Source: Clostridia bacterium (GTDB lineage: Bacteria; Bacillota; Clostridia; Oscillospirales; Acutalibacteraceae). From it: 64,000 bases of DNA. The notes under the pieces are model-generated. The model had not been told where the DNA came from. It saw only the letters and a list, made by a program, of their open reading frames with translations, and searched no databases. The stretch lies in assembly GCA_017397105.1 (NCBI GenBank), contig JAFQKF010000003.1:1-64000 (forward strand), given 5' to 3'. The first letter of the stretch is position 1; every line of letters starts with the position of its first letter. The position numbers and the translations under genes were made by a program. Of this stretch, positions 44,069 through 56,182 are shown piece by piece.

Positions 44069-45610
44069 TCAGATGTTTTCGAATCCGCTGAAGCCTCTGA
44101 AGATGGTTTCGTCATAAACGTTGTTCTCACCTGCGGGATGAAGAGGAGCCCATACCTGATTGAAGAAGGGGTTAACTCTTGCTTCCTCATCGTATGCCCA
44201 GTGGAACTTCTTGCCTTCACTGTCTGAAGGAAGTTCCTGGGGGCACCAATGACCGCCGCGAAGAACAAGGTTGGGAGACATCATGAACTCGTGACCGTGA
44301 GCGCACTTCCACTTAACGGGAGTGTAAACGTCAACGATTTCCTCTGCAAGGCACTCGCCGCCTCTGAAAGCAGCAGCCTTCTTAAGATCTTCAATAGTAA
44401 GGGTGTTGAAATCCTTGCTCTCATCATAGCCGTGATCAAGAACAACAACCTCGGAAGAATCGGACTTCTTGGAGGGGTTATGGATATCAAACTTATCCCA
44501 TGTTTCGGGGATTGCTTTCCAAGCTGCTTCGGAGCCGTAGTAAGCGGAAATTCTCTCAGGAATTCTGTTCTTAATCCACCACATGGTGCCGTAAATTTCC
44601 TGATTGCAAAGAGACTTCATAAGAGTGTTCTTAAGAATGGGAGCGAAGGGCTTTGCAAGGAAAGCAAGCTTGTAATAGGGAGCAACTGTATCAAGGAGAC
44701 CCTTGAAATACTCTGCTACGGGAACGTTTGCTCTGAAGTGGCAGTATTTCTCAAGAATGTCACCGTCATAGTACCACTGACCGTGGAAGTTCTGAAGGAT
44801 GAACCAGTTGGGATTGAAAAGCTTCTTGGTGGAGCCGATACCAAGAGCGCCGAGAAGGAACTCTTCAAACTCGTAGTTGGTAAGTCTGTACTGCTCACCG
44901 CTGCCGATGTTGTAGAAACGTCTCCAGAACTCTTCGGGGATATCGTCACCGCAAACGTTAACCATAAGTCTGCCTGAATCCTCAACGGTTGCCCATTCAA
45001 GAACGCCGTTGATGGGAACGTGGAACATAATGGGGTCGATATTCTTAAGGATATCGCCGTAAAGAATACCGGACTGTCTGAGAGATACCCAATACTTAAG
45101 ACCGGACTCTGCGAAAATGCTTTCTGCAATTACCTTACTGATAGCATAGTGGTCATAAATGCTGATTTTGATGGGGTCGCCTGTTCTGCCCCAGTGGATG
45201 GGCTCGTTTCTGTCGCCTGTTTCGGCAACAGTACCGATGTAAACAACCTTGATAGCATCAGGATTGCTCTGAGCCTTAACTGCGTCAACAATGTTTCTTG
45301 CAGCTGTGGTGTTTGTTCTGATAGTCTTGGTGGGATAGTAATCGGCTGAGGGGGATACCATTCCGCCGACATGGAGAACGTAATCAGCGCCTGTTACGCA
45401 CTTAAGAACATCCTCGTAATTTGCCAAATCGCCCCATACAATCTTTACGCAAGGATCGTTAAGATAATCCTTGAACATCTTCTCGTTCTTTTCGCTCTTG
45501 CGAAGAAGGAGAACAAGATTGTACTTATCTCTGTGCTTCATGAACTCCTTAAAGCTCTGATAGCCCATGGTACCGGAAGCGCCGGTCAGAAACACGGTTT
45601 TCTTTGCCAT
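44069..45610 (-). CDS. NAD-dependent epimerase/dehydratase (extended SDR) with C-terminal zinc-ribbon-like tail
   Basis: The first ~350 of 513 residues form an extended SDR enzyme: TGASGTMGYQ (9-18) binds NAD(P), and the catalytic pair is Y155-xxx-K159 in DHYAISK. This family acts on nucleotide sugars or similar keto/hydroxy substrates. The last ~100 residues are unusual: VKWKCAHGHEFMMSPNLVLRGGHWCP (written here in part: C436, H438, H440 and C456 are the candidate ligands) looks like the treble-clef zinc ribbons found in DNA- or RNA-linked proteins. A tail with aromatic residues follows. It is monocistronic. The function of the fusion is unknown. Confidence 0.72.
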   Translation of the reverse strand: MAKKTVFLTGASGTMGYQSFKEFMKHRDKYNLVLLLRKSEKNEKMFKDYLNDPCVKIVWGDLANYEDVLKCVTGADYVLHVGGMVSPSADYYPTKTIRTNTTAARNIVDAVKAQSNPDAIKVVYIGTVAETGDRNEPIHWGRTGDPIKISIYDHYAISKVIAESIFAESGLKYWVSLRQSGILYGDILKNIDPIMFHVPINGVLEWATVEDSGRLMVNVCGDDIPEEFWRRFYNIGSGEQYRLTNYEFEEFLLGALGIGSTKKLFNPNWFILQNFHGQWYYDGDILEKYCHFRANVPVAEYFKGLLDTVAPYYKLAFLAKPFAPILKNTLMKSLCNQEIYGTMWWIKNRIPERISAYYGSEAAWKAIPETWDKFDIHNPSKKSDSSEVVVLDHGYDESKDFNTLTIEDLKKAAAFRGGECLAEEIVDVYTPVKWKCAHGHEFMMSPNLVLRGGHWCPQELPSDSEGKKFHWAYDEEARVNPFFNQVWAPLHPAGENNVYDETIFRGFSGFENI

Positions 45611-45650
45611 TATTATTCCTCCAAAAATATGTTAGTGTAATTACTTACCA

Positions 45651-45679
45651 ATTATAAATAATATCATACCCATCAACAA
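45651..45679 (-). promoter_or_regulatory. promoter for the SDR-zinc ribbon gene
   Basis: TTGTTG (45674-45679) and TATAAT (45651-45656) are 17 bases apart on the minus strand, 40 bases before the start codon. Confidence 0.6.
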
Positions 45680-45709
45680 AAATCAACAAAAAAACATCAA
45701 ATAATTCTT

Positions 45710-46633
45710 TTATTTAATATTCATTGCCTTTTTGAACTCAACAGTTGAGCGGTAAAGGCCGTCAATTTCCATTTTACGGTTGTTCCTGAACTCGGAAGCA
45801 TCCCTTGCACGGCTTGTGTAACCCATATCAATGCCGCAAAGTGAAAGATGATACTTTGCGTTTACGGGATACATCTGACACTCTGCCATTGAAGCAAAGC
45901 CGATAAAATCCTGAACAAGCTGAGCCTTTTCGGGGTCGGACTCAAAATTCCTGCAAAGCCAGGAATAAAGCTCGGGATGGAAATTACCCATAACGCCCGA
46001 GAAGCCTGCGCAACCCATTTTAAGTGACTCAAGGAGAGTTGCGGAGTTTGCATTGTAAATCTTAAGGCCGAGGCCGTCAACAGCATCAAGCTTTGCCTGA
46101 ATCTGTTCAAGGTCACAGCAGGTATCTTTAAGGAAGCGAAGAGGGCTTATCTCTGCGCATTTCTTAAGAGTTTCGGGAGCCATGAGGCGTTTGTAAGGAT
46201 AGGGGCATTCGTAAATACCGAGAGCGATTTCGGGAATAGAGGTAACAACCTTTTCATAATTCTTGAGGAAAACACTGTCATCCTCATCTGCCTTTGCAAA
46301 GCGGTTTGCGATGAAAACGTAAGCATCAATGCCTTCGTTGATGAATGCGTTGGCCTCATAAATCTGAGTATCAATATCATCAGCTGTGTGACCTGATGCA
46401 ACAACGCTCATTCCCTCGGGAAGATTCTTCATAATGAATCTGAGAAGTTCAAGTCTCTCCTCAAAGGAAAGGAAGAAAATCTCACTGGACTGGCAGATAG
46501 CAAAGATACCGTCAACACCGTTATTCTTATACCAATCAAGTATACCGAGCACGGCATTGTAATCAATCTTATTATCCTGAGTATAGGGAGTTACCATTGT
46601 GGGGTAAACGCCGTTGGGAATTGTTTTAACCAT
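45710..46633 (-). CDS. DapA/NanA-family aldolase, substrate unknown
   Basis: This 307-residue protein is a class I aldolase of the dihydrodipicolinate synthase/N-acetylneuraminate lyase family. The Schiff-base lysine is K169 in LRFLKDTCCD and the catalytic tyrosine is Y141 in LGIYECP. The usual G-T/S-x-GE pyruvate-carboxylate loop is replaced by CQSSE at 47-51, so it is not a standard DapA. Nearby sialidase-like genes suggest NanA, but sequence does not settle it. The ATG at 46633 is chosen for TGGAGGA; an earlier in-frame start lacks a site. Confidence 0.75.
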   Translation of the reverse strand: MVKTIPNGVYPTMVTPYTQDNKIDYNAVLGILDWYKNNGVDGIFAICQSSEIFFLSFEERLELLRFIMKNLPEGMSVVASGHTADDIDTQIYEANAFINEGIDAYVFIANRFAKADEDDSVFLKNYEKVVTSIPEIALGIYECPYPYKRLMAPETLKKCAEISPLRFLKDTCCDLEQIQAKLDAVDGLGLKIYNANSATLLESLKMGCAGFSGVMGNFHPELYSWLCRNFESDPEKAQLVQDFIGFASMAECQMYPVNAKYHLSLCGIDMGYTSRARDASEFRNNRKMEIDGLYRSTVEFKKAMNIK

Positions 46634-46673
46634 AAGTTGTTCCTCCATTAAAATAATATAATCCAACATTTAA

Positions 46674-46701
46674 AGTTTACCACCAATAATGTTTTTGTCA
46701 A
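46674..46701 (-). promoter_or_regulatory. possible promoter for the DapA/NanA-family gene
   Basis: A perfect TTGACA (46696-46701) has TAAACT (46674-46679) 16 bases downstream on the minus strand. It lies directly after the sigF stop codon, and no terminator separates the two genes. Confidence 0.45.
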
Positions 46702-46705
46702 TCGG

Positions 46706-47374
46706 TTACAATAAAAATTTTCTTCTTATTTCGGCAAGAACACTTTTTTCTCTTCTTGAAACCTGTACTTGCGACATTCCGAGCTTCTGAGCGGTTTTAA
46801 CCTGAGTAAGGCCGTGATAATAACGAAGGGTTATCATCTCGCGGTCACGCTCCTCCAAAGAATTTATAACTTCACCAAGTGCAATGGAATCAGCAAGCGC
46901 CTCCTGCGGCGAATCGACGGGGATATCGAATTCGTTACCTGCGCCGTCGCTGTCGGCAGTAAGAGATACCGCAGGCATTACCGCATTGAGAAGCTGCGAA
47001 ACGGTAACTGCATCCGTATTCATTCTTTCGGCAAGCTCGCTGACGGTTGGCTCACGGTCAAGAAGTTGTGACAGCTCTTCCTTTTCCCTGAGCATTTCCC
47101 GTGCTCTCTCCTTCATTGTTCTGCCAACCTTGACACTTCCGCCGTCACGGAAAATCCTGCGTATCTCGCCCAGAATAACAGGTACGGCATAAGTCGAAAA
47201 AGAAAAGCCCAGAGTAACGTCAAAATTATTTGCCGCTTTTATTAATCCGAGGCAACCTGCCTGAAACAAATCATCATATTCCACTCCCCGCCCCCTGAAT
47301 CTGTTAGCACAGGAATGAACAAGGCCGAGATTTTTTTCAACAAGCTCGTTTCTTTCCCTGACAGCATCAGTCAT
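46706..47374 (-). CDS. sigF: forespore sigma factor SigF
   Basis: This 222-residue sigma-70 family factor directs early forespore genes. Region 2 is DDLFQAGCLGLIKAANNFDVTLGFSFSTYAVPVILGEIRR (key part around 38-75), region 3 follows, and region 4 ends with the helix-turn-helix GLTQVKTAQKLGMSQVQVSRREK. The ATG at 47374 overlaps the spoIIAB stop by eight bases; a GTG four codons upstream lies too close to AGAGGT, so the ATG is preferred, with some doubt. Last gene of the spoIIA operon. Confidence 0.93.
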   Translation of the reverse strand: MTDAVRERNELVEKNLGLVHSCANRFRGRGVEYDDLFQAGCLGLIKAANNFDVTLGFSFSTYAVPVILGEIRRIFRDGGSVKVGRTMKERAREMLREKEELSQLLDREPTVSELAERMNTDAVTVSQLLNAVMPAVSLTADSDGAGNEFDIPVDSPQEALADSIALGEVINSLEERDREMITLRYYHGLTQVKTAQKLGMSQVQVSRREKSVLAEIRRKFLL

Positions 47375-47810
47375 CGCAGTATTCACGACCTCTTATATAT
47401 TTTTCCAGAGTTACGGTTGTCCCCTTCCCTGCAACAGAGCGGACTTTTATTTTATCCGTAAAGCTCTGCATTACCGAAAATCCGAGCCCCGAACGCTCGC
47501 CGCCAAGAGTTGTAAACAACGGCTCCATAGCCTGCTTAACGTTGATAATACCGCAACCCGTATCACGGATTCTTATGCGAATGAGCCCGTTTTCATAGAT
47601 GCCTGCCCATATGTAAATTTCGCCTACCGATTCGGGGTAAGCGTGAACAATACAGTTAGTTACCGCCTCGCTTACTGCCGTTCTTATATCCGCAAGCTCC
47701 TCAACGGTAGGATCAAGCTGCACCGCAAACGCCGCAACCGTTGCCCTTGTAAAGCTTTCATTTACTGATTTGCTCTGAGTTTTGAGTTTCATTTCATTAA
47801 TCGGCTTCAT
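47367..47810 (-). CDS. spoIIAB: anti-sigma-F factor and serine kinase SpoIIAB
   Basis: This 147-residue GHKL-type kinase holds SigF inactive and phosphorylates SpoIIAA. The Bergerat ATP-binding motifs are clear: EAVTNCIVHAYP (N box), RDTGCGI (G1) and GERSGLGFSVM (G2). AGGAGGT precedes the ATG, which overlaps the spoIIAA stop by four bases. The C-terminal REYCDD extends into the overlap with sigF. Confidence 0.95.
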   Translation of the reverse strand: MKPINEMKLKTQSKSVNESFTRATVAAFAVQLDPTVEELADIRTAVSEAVTNCIVHAYPESVGEIYIWAGIYENGLIRIRIRDTGCGIINVKQAMEPLFTTLGGERSGLGFSVMQSFTDKIKVRSVAGKGTTVTLEKYIRGREYCDD

Positions 47811-48133
47811 TTATTTACCTCCTGCTCGGATTTTAAGCTCACGAGCTTTTCCAACCCCGCAAGCTTCATAATCTGCAAATATTTTTTAGTAAGATTAGTT
47901 ACTTCAACCTGCGCCCCCTTGCCGTGGGCAAGCCTGTACCTGCCCATAACAAAACCTATACCTGAGCTGTCCATAAAGGTAATCTGACCGAAATCAAGGC
48001 GTATAAGGCGCGCCGTTGATTCTATAATCGCTTTATCGGTCTGCGCACGCATTGAGGCGGCACTGTGGTGATCAAGCTCTCCGCTGAGAAAAACGGTAAG
48101 CCTGACGGGTGATGATGATATTTTTACATCCAT
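47807..48133 (-). CDS. spoIIAA: anti-anti-sigma factor SpoIIAA
   Basis: This 108-residue STAS-domain protein frees SigF by binding SpoIIAB when unphosphorylated. The phosphorylation site is S57 in FMDSSGIGF, in line with Ser58 of Bacillus subtilis. AAGGAGA lies before the ATG. The ribosome site is only a few bases after the folC terminator T-run, so any dedicated promoter must overlap that terminator or lie inside folC. Confidence 0.94.
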   Translation of the reverse strand: MDVKISSSPVRLTVFLSGELDHHSAASMRAQTDKAIIESTARLIRLDFGQITFMDSSGIGFVMGRYRLAHGKGAQVEVTNLTKKYLQIMKLAGLEKLVSLKSEQEVNK

Positions 48134-48150
48134 TTTTCATTCTCCTTGCA

Positions 48151-48187
48151 AAAAAATAAATCCCTTACCCGTTAAGGATAAGGGATT
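48151..48187 (-). terminator. terminator between folC and spoIIAA
   Basis: A 12-bp stem (48159-48170 with 48176-48187, one mismatch-like G-U) with a five-base loop is followed on the minus strand by TATTTTTTTG. It should isolate folC from the sporulation operon. Confidence 0.82.
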
Positions 48188-48220
48188 CACTGTAAAAAAT
48201 TTGTTGAAACAGGGAAGAAC

Positions 48221-49498
48221 TTAAAAATTCATTATTTTATCACGCACTTCACCTGCAAAATAAAATGAACCGCAAACTATAAGCACGTCATTTTCCTCTG
48301 TAATACTCCTTGCAAAAGCAAGAGCATGGTCTACGTCGGCAACGCTGTAGCAGTTTTTGAAATACGGCTTTGCGGCATCGAAAAGACTCTCTGCCGAGAG
48401 TGAGCGCATAACGTTGGTTTTTGATGCAATGAAGGTATCAAACAGCCCCTTGCACACTTCAAGATAAGCAGGATAATCCTTATCCGCCATCATTGAGCAA
48501 ACAGCAACCACACGCTTGCCTGCGAAGTTCGTTCTTATATACTGAGCAAGAGCTCTCGCACAGTCCTCATTATGGCCTCCGTCAAGAATTATAAAAGGCT
48601 TGCTTCTGAGAACCTCAAGCCTTGCAGGCATAGAGGAAGCCTCGATTCCTTTTGCAATATGCTCTGCAGTAACCCTGAAGCCGGACTTATCAAGAGCACA
48701 TACCGCTTCAATGGCAGTAACTGCATTTTTAACCATATGCTCGCCCGTAAGAGGCACGCTGACGGTATTGCCCTTGTAATTGATTACGGAGCCGAATGCG
48801 TTTGATGAAACAAACTTCAGCTGAGCCAAATCAGGAATAACAAGCTTATTTTTAAGATCATTACAGGTTGACTCAACAACCTGCGCCGCTCCCTGAACCT
48901 GCTCAGGATAGGAAACACAGGTACCGCCGTATTTGATAATACCGCATTTTTCAGCCGCTATTTTCTCAACCGTATTGCCGAGTACGTTCATATGGTCCAT
49001 AGAAATGCTTGTGATTACACTTACGAGCGGAGAAAGGATTACGTTGGTGGAATCATATCTTCCGCCAAGCCCTACCTCAAGCACCGCAACGTCGCAATTA
49101 TGCGAAGCAAAATAAACGAATGCGACGGCGGTTATAACCTCAAACTCTGTGGGCTGAATTCCCGATTTTTCAAGGATATCAACGGCATTCTTTACTTTGG
49201 TGACCGTCTGAGCGAGCTCGTAAGGGTCTATCATCCTGCCGTTGAGCTGAATTCTTTCACGGAAATCAATAACGTACGGAGAGGTAAAAAGCCCCACGCT
49301 GTAGCCTGCTTTGCGCAGGATATTTGAAATCATGGTTGAGGTGGAGCCTTTACCGTTTGTACCTGCAACATGAACAAATTTTACCGAGTTCTGAGGATTA
49401 CCCAGAAGCTCGCACAAAGCGGTTATCCTCTCAAGCCCCGGCTTCACGCCGAATTTTTCGAGAGAATGAATATATTCAATTGCCTGAGTACAATTCAT
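48221..49498 (-). CDS. folC: folylpolyglutamate synthase/dihydrofolate synthase
   Basis: This 425-residue Mur-ligase-like enzyme adds glutamate to folates. Motifs: GLERITALCELLGNPQ, the P-loop HVAGTNGKGSTSTMISNIL at about 43-61, the SPLVSVITSISMDHMNVLGNT strand, and the C-terminal domain with ILDGGHNEDCARAL. It begins 14 bases after valS with only a weak ribosome site, the valS-folC order common in Clostridia, so it depends on the valS T-box. Confidence 0.93.
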   Translation of the reverse strand: MNCTQAIEYIHSLEKFGVKPGLERITALCELLGNPQNSVKFVHVAGTNGKGSTSTMISNILRKAGYSVGLFTSPYVIDFRERIQLNGRMIDPYELAQTVTKVKNAVDILEKSGIQPTEFEVITAVAFVYFASHNCDVAVLEVGLGGRYDSTNVILSPLVSVITSISMDHMNVLGNTVEKIAAEKCGIIKYGGTCVSYPEQVQGAAQVVESTCNDLKNKLVIPDLAQLKFVSSNAFGSVINYKGNTVSVPLTGEHMVKNAVTAIEAVCALDKSGFRVTAEHIAKGIEASSMPARLEVLRSKPFIILDGGHNEDCARALAQYIRTNFAGKRVVAVCSMMADKDYPAYLEVCKGLFDTFIASKTNVMRSLSAESLFDAAKPYFKNCYSVADVDHALAFARSITEENDVLIVCGSFYFAGEVRDKIMNF

Positions 49499-49512
49499 TA
49501 AATCATCTCTTA

Positions 49513-52206
49513 TCAGCCGAGCTTTGTAATACTTTCGTTAAGCATTGCAATCTTCTCGGAAAGTTTTGCAGCCTGCTCACGCTGAGCGGCAACTACGTTG
49601 GCAGGTGCCTTGGCAACAAAGTTTTCATTGGAAAGCTTGGAGTTTACAAAATCCAGATCCTTCTGAGTAGCAGCAAGCTCCTTATTAAGCCTTGCTTTTT
49701 CTGCTTCGAAATCAACAAGGTCACCCATGGGGATGTAAATCTTTGCGTCTGCGGTAACAATGCATACTGCGCTGTCGTCCTCAAACTCGTCAACAACCTC
49801 TACCTCAGATGCACTTGCAAGCCTCTGCATAAATACGCCGCCCTGTTCAAAGGTTGCCTTGTGAGCGGTCATAATATACACTTTTGCTTTCTTTGAGGGA
49901 GGAACGTTCATTTCAGCTCTGCGGTTTCTGATTGCACGAACAGCAGTCATAATACGCTCCATCTCTGCTTCTTCAGCAGTAAACGAAAGAGCTTCGTTAT
50001 ATTCGGGCCATACGGAAATCATGATTGATTCACCGATATGGGGAATGGTCTGCCAGATTTCTTCAGTGATGAAAGGCATGAAGGGATGGAGAAGCTTGAG
50101 AATCTTATCCATAGTCCATACGAGAACCTGCTTTGCACTCTGTGCCTCATCGCCGCCCTTCTGAAGGCGGATCTTTGCAAGCTCAATATACCAATCGCAG
50201 AAAATATCCCAGATAAAGTCATAAAGCTTTGCAATAGCAATGCCGAGCTCAAACTTTTCAAGATTCTCAGTAACGTCCTTTGCAAGCTTATTTGCAAGGC
50301 TGATTACCCACTTATCCTCAAGAGCAAGCTCAGCGGGAAGCTCACAGGGAATTTCTTCTTCGCCGATATTCATAAGGATAAATCTTGATGCATTCCAGAG
50401 CTTGTTGGCAAAGTTTCTGCTTGCGCTTACCTTTTCGTCAGAGAAGCGCATATCGTTACCGGGGCTGTTGCCCGTTGCAAGAGTAAGCCTGAGAGCATCC
50501 GCACCGTACTGGTCGATAATCTCAAGAGGATCAATACCGTTACCGAGAGATTTGGACATCTTTCTGCCCTGAGCATCTCTTACAAGGCCGTGAATGAGAA
50601 CGGTATCAAACGGAACCTTACCTGTATACTCAAGAGCAGAGAAAATCATACGGCTTACCCAGAAACCGATGATATCGTAGCCCGTAACAAGAGTGCTTGT
50701 GGGATAGTAATGCTTGAGGTCTGCAGTTTCCTCAGGCCAGCCGAGGGTTGAGAACGGCCAGAGAGCTGAGGAGAACCAGGTATCAAGAGTATCGCCGTCC
50801 TGCTCAACGTTTTTGCTTGAGCAATGGGGGCAGCAATCTATATCGGTCTTAGAAACCATAGTGGCGCCGCAATCGTCGCAGTACCACGCAGGGATGCGGT
50901 GACCCCACCAGAGCTGACGGGAAATACACCAGTCACGTGTACCTCTCATCCAGTTCATATAGTTCTTTGTAAAACGCTCGGGAACGAAAACGGTTTCGCC
51001 CTTTTCAACCGCTTCAATAGCAGGCTTTGCAAGGGGCTCCATGCGTACAAACCACTGCTTTGAAACCATGGGCTCAATGCTTGTGTGGCAGCGGTAGCAG
51101 GTGCCTACCTCGTGCTTGATGGGCTCGATATACTTGATGTATCCGCCTGCTTCAAGGTCTGCAAGAATTGCCTTACGGGCTTCAACGGTAGTCATACCTG
51201 CATATTTGCCGCAGTCAAGAACCTCGGGCTCATCAGCAGCAGCCTTGCCGCTTGCAACAAGCTCATCGTAAACAGCCTTATCGGCAGCGCCTGTAAGGTG
51301 ACCGTCATAGGTAAAGGTTCTTACCATGGGAAGATTGTGACGTCTGCCAACCTCAAAGTCGTTGGGGTCATGGGCAGGAGTAATCTTAACAACGCCTGTT
51401 CCCTTGGTCATATCTGCGTGTTCATCGCAAACAATGGGAATTTCCTTATTGAGAAGAGGAAGAATTACGTGGCATCCGTGAAGATGTGCGTAACGCTCGT
51501 CCTCTGCATTGATAGCAACAGCTGTATCGCCGAGCATTGTTTCAGGACGGGTTGTTGCAAGCTCAAGCTGCTCACCGGTTTCCTTAACGGTATAAAGCAG
51601 ATGCCAGAAGTTACTGTCCTGCTCGCTGTAATCAACCTCAGCATCAGAAATGGAGGTGTTGCAGAAAGGACACCAGTTAACCATTCTGTTGCCTCTGTAA
51701 ATAAGGTCTTTTTCGTAAAGTCTTACGAATACGTCACGTACAGCCTTGCTGCAGCCTTCGTCAAGAGTAAAACGCTCCCTCTCCCAGTCGCAGGAGGAGC
51801 CCATTTTCTTGAGCTGTTCAATGATGCGTCCGCCGTATTTTTCTTTCCATTCCCACGCACGCTTAAGGAATCCTTCTCTGCCAAGGTCTTCCTTGGTAAC
51901 ACCGTCAGCCTTCATTGCTTCAACTATCTTCGCTTCTGTTGCGATAGATGCGTGGTCAGTGCCGGGAAGCCAAAGAGCATCATAGCCCTGCATTCTTCTC
52001 CAGCGGATGAGAATATCCTGCAAAGTGTTATCAAGAGCGTGACCCATATGGAGCTGACCCGTGATATTGGGAGGCGGAATAACTATTGTGTAAGGTTCTT
52101 TTTCCGCTTCACACTTTGCGTGGAAATAATTACCCCTGAGCCAGAAATCGTATATTCTGTCTTCAACGTCTTTGGGGTCGTACTGTTTTGCAAGTTCTTT
52201 TGCCAT
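49513..52206 (-). CDS. valS: valyl-tRNA synthetase
   Basis: This 897-residue class I synthetase charges tRNA-Val and edits mischarged threonine. PPPNITGQLHMGHALDN holds the HIGH-type HMGH at 53-56; the editing domain includes ATTRPETMLGDTAVAINAEDERY; zinc-binding CDDCGATMV and CCPHC are present; KMSKSLGNG is near residue 530; the C-terminal coiled coil (~830-895) is complete. The ATG at 52206 is chosen for AAAGGAAGGA; an earlier in-frame start falls in the T-box leader. The upstream T-box controls it. Confidence 0.96.
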   Translation of the reverse strand: MAKELAKQYDPKDVEDRIYDFWLRGNYFHAKCEAEKEPYTIVIPPPNITGQLHMGHALDNTLQDILIRWRRMQGYDALWLPGTDHASIATEAKIVEAMKADGVTKEDLGREGFLKRAWEWKEKYGGRIIEQLKKMGSSCDWERERFTLDEGCSKAVRDVFVRLYEKDLIYRGNRMVNWCPFCNTSISDAEVDYSEQDSNFWHLLYTVKETGEQLELATTRPETMLGDTAVAINAEDERYAHLHGCHVILPLLNKEIPIVCDEHADMTKGTGVVKITPAHDPNDFEVGRRHNLPMVRTFTYDGHLTGAADKAVYDELVASGKAAADEPEVLDCGKYAGMTTVEARKAILADLEAGGYIKYIEPIKHEVGTCYRCHTSIEPMVSKQWFVRMEPLAKPAIEAVEKGETVFVPERFTKNYMNWMRGTRDWCISRQLWWGHRIPAWYCDDCGATMVSKTDIDCCPHCSSKNVEQDGDTLDTWFSSALWPFSTLGWPEETADLKHYYPTSTLVTGYDIIGFWVSRMIFSALEYTGKVPFDTVLIHGLVRDAQGRKMSKSLGNGIDPLEIIDQYGADALRLTLATGNSPGNDMRFSDEKVSASRNFANKLWNASRFILMNIGEEEIPCELPAELALEDKWVISLANKLAKDVTENLEKFELGIAIAKLYDFIWDIFCDWYIELAKIRLQKGGDEAQSAKQVLVWTMDKILKLLHPFMPFITEEIWQTIPHIGESIMISVWPEYNEALSFTAEEAEMERIMTAVRAIRNRRAEMNVPPSKKAKVYIMTAHKATFEQGGVFMQRLASASEVEVVDEFEDDSAVCIVTADAKIYIPMGDLVDFEAEKARLNKELAATQKDLDFVNSKLSNENFVAKAPANVVAAQREQAAKLSEKIAMLNESITKLG

Positions 52207-52236
52207 AAAATCCTTCCTTTCGGACTGTGTAAGGCG

Positions 52237-52505
52237 ATAAAAAAACCGCCTCACAGATTATAGTAATCAATGAGACGAGTATAACTACCCGCGGTACCAC
52301 TCATATTGCGCAAAAGCACCACTCAGCGAGCCTTTTAAGCTCAGGCATTAACGCAGCCTCACGGAAAAGTTCTACTGACTTTAAAAGCTTTCTTCTTTTC
52401 AGCTACGGAGCGACAGCTGTAAATACCCGTTAATGGCTCGCATCCACCGCCATCTTTCTGAAACAGACTCTTTACGCCCTCTCCGTCAACGCTTTTTCTA
52501 TATTT
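52237..52505 (-). promoter_or_regulatory. T-box riboswitch controlling valS-folC
   Basis: The leader carries the T-box sequence TGGTACCGCG (52290-52299), whose TGGT pairs with the ACCA end expected of tRNA-Val. A terminator hairpin (52247-52277) with a run of seven T on the minus strand follows and competes with the antiterminator. Stem I shows the GGATGCGAGCC apical element. A GTA valine codon at 52404-52406 is a candidate specifier, but I could not place it in the specifier loop with certainty. This fills most of the 439-base gap between valS and the spoVB-like gene; 52541-52645 shows nothing further. Confidence 0.88.
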
Positions 52506-52511
52506 CAATTA

Positions 52512-52540
52512 AATATATCACATTTATCTTTCGGTGTCAA
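52512..52540 (-). promoter_or_regulatory. promoter for the valS leader
   Basis: A perfect TTGACA (52535-52540) and TATATT (52512-52517) are 17 bases apart on the minus strand, with a TGA extended -10 triplet. Confidence 0.8.
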
Positions 52541-52645
52541 CAACGGATTTGCAGTAAAATTCCGCTCCCGTTAATATTTATATTCCCTTTTTCATACTTT
52601 GTATTATCGGATTTAATTTAACGGCTGAAAGGCGGAAATACTGCT

Positions 52646-56129
<3,484 letters not shown>

Positions 56130-56182
56130 TTATTTTATCTGAATATATTATAACATTTTTATTCAATAAATCAACAGCTTTT

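Noticed and set aside
51085..52263. 392-codon open frame on the plus strand
   Set aside because: Antisense to valS; no ribosome site or recognisable protein features.
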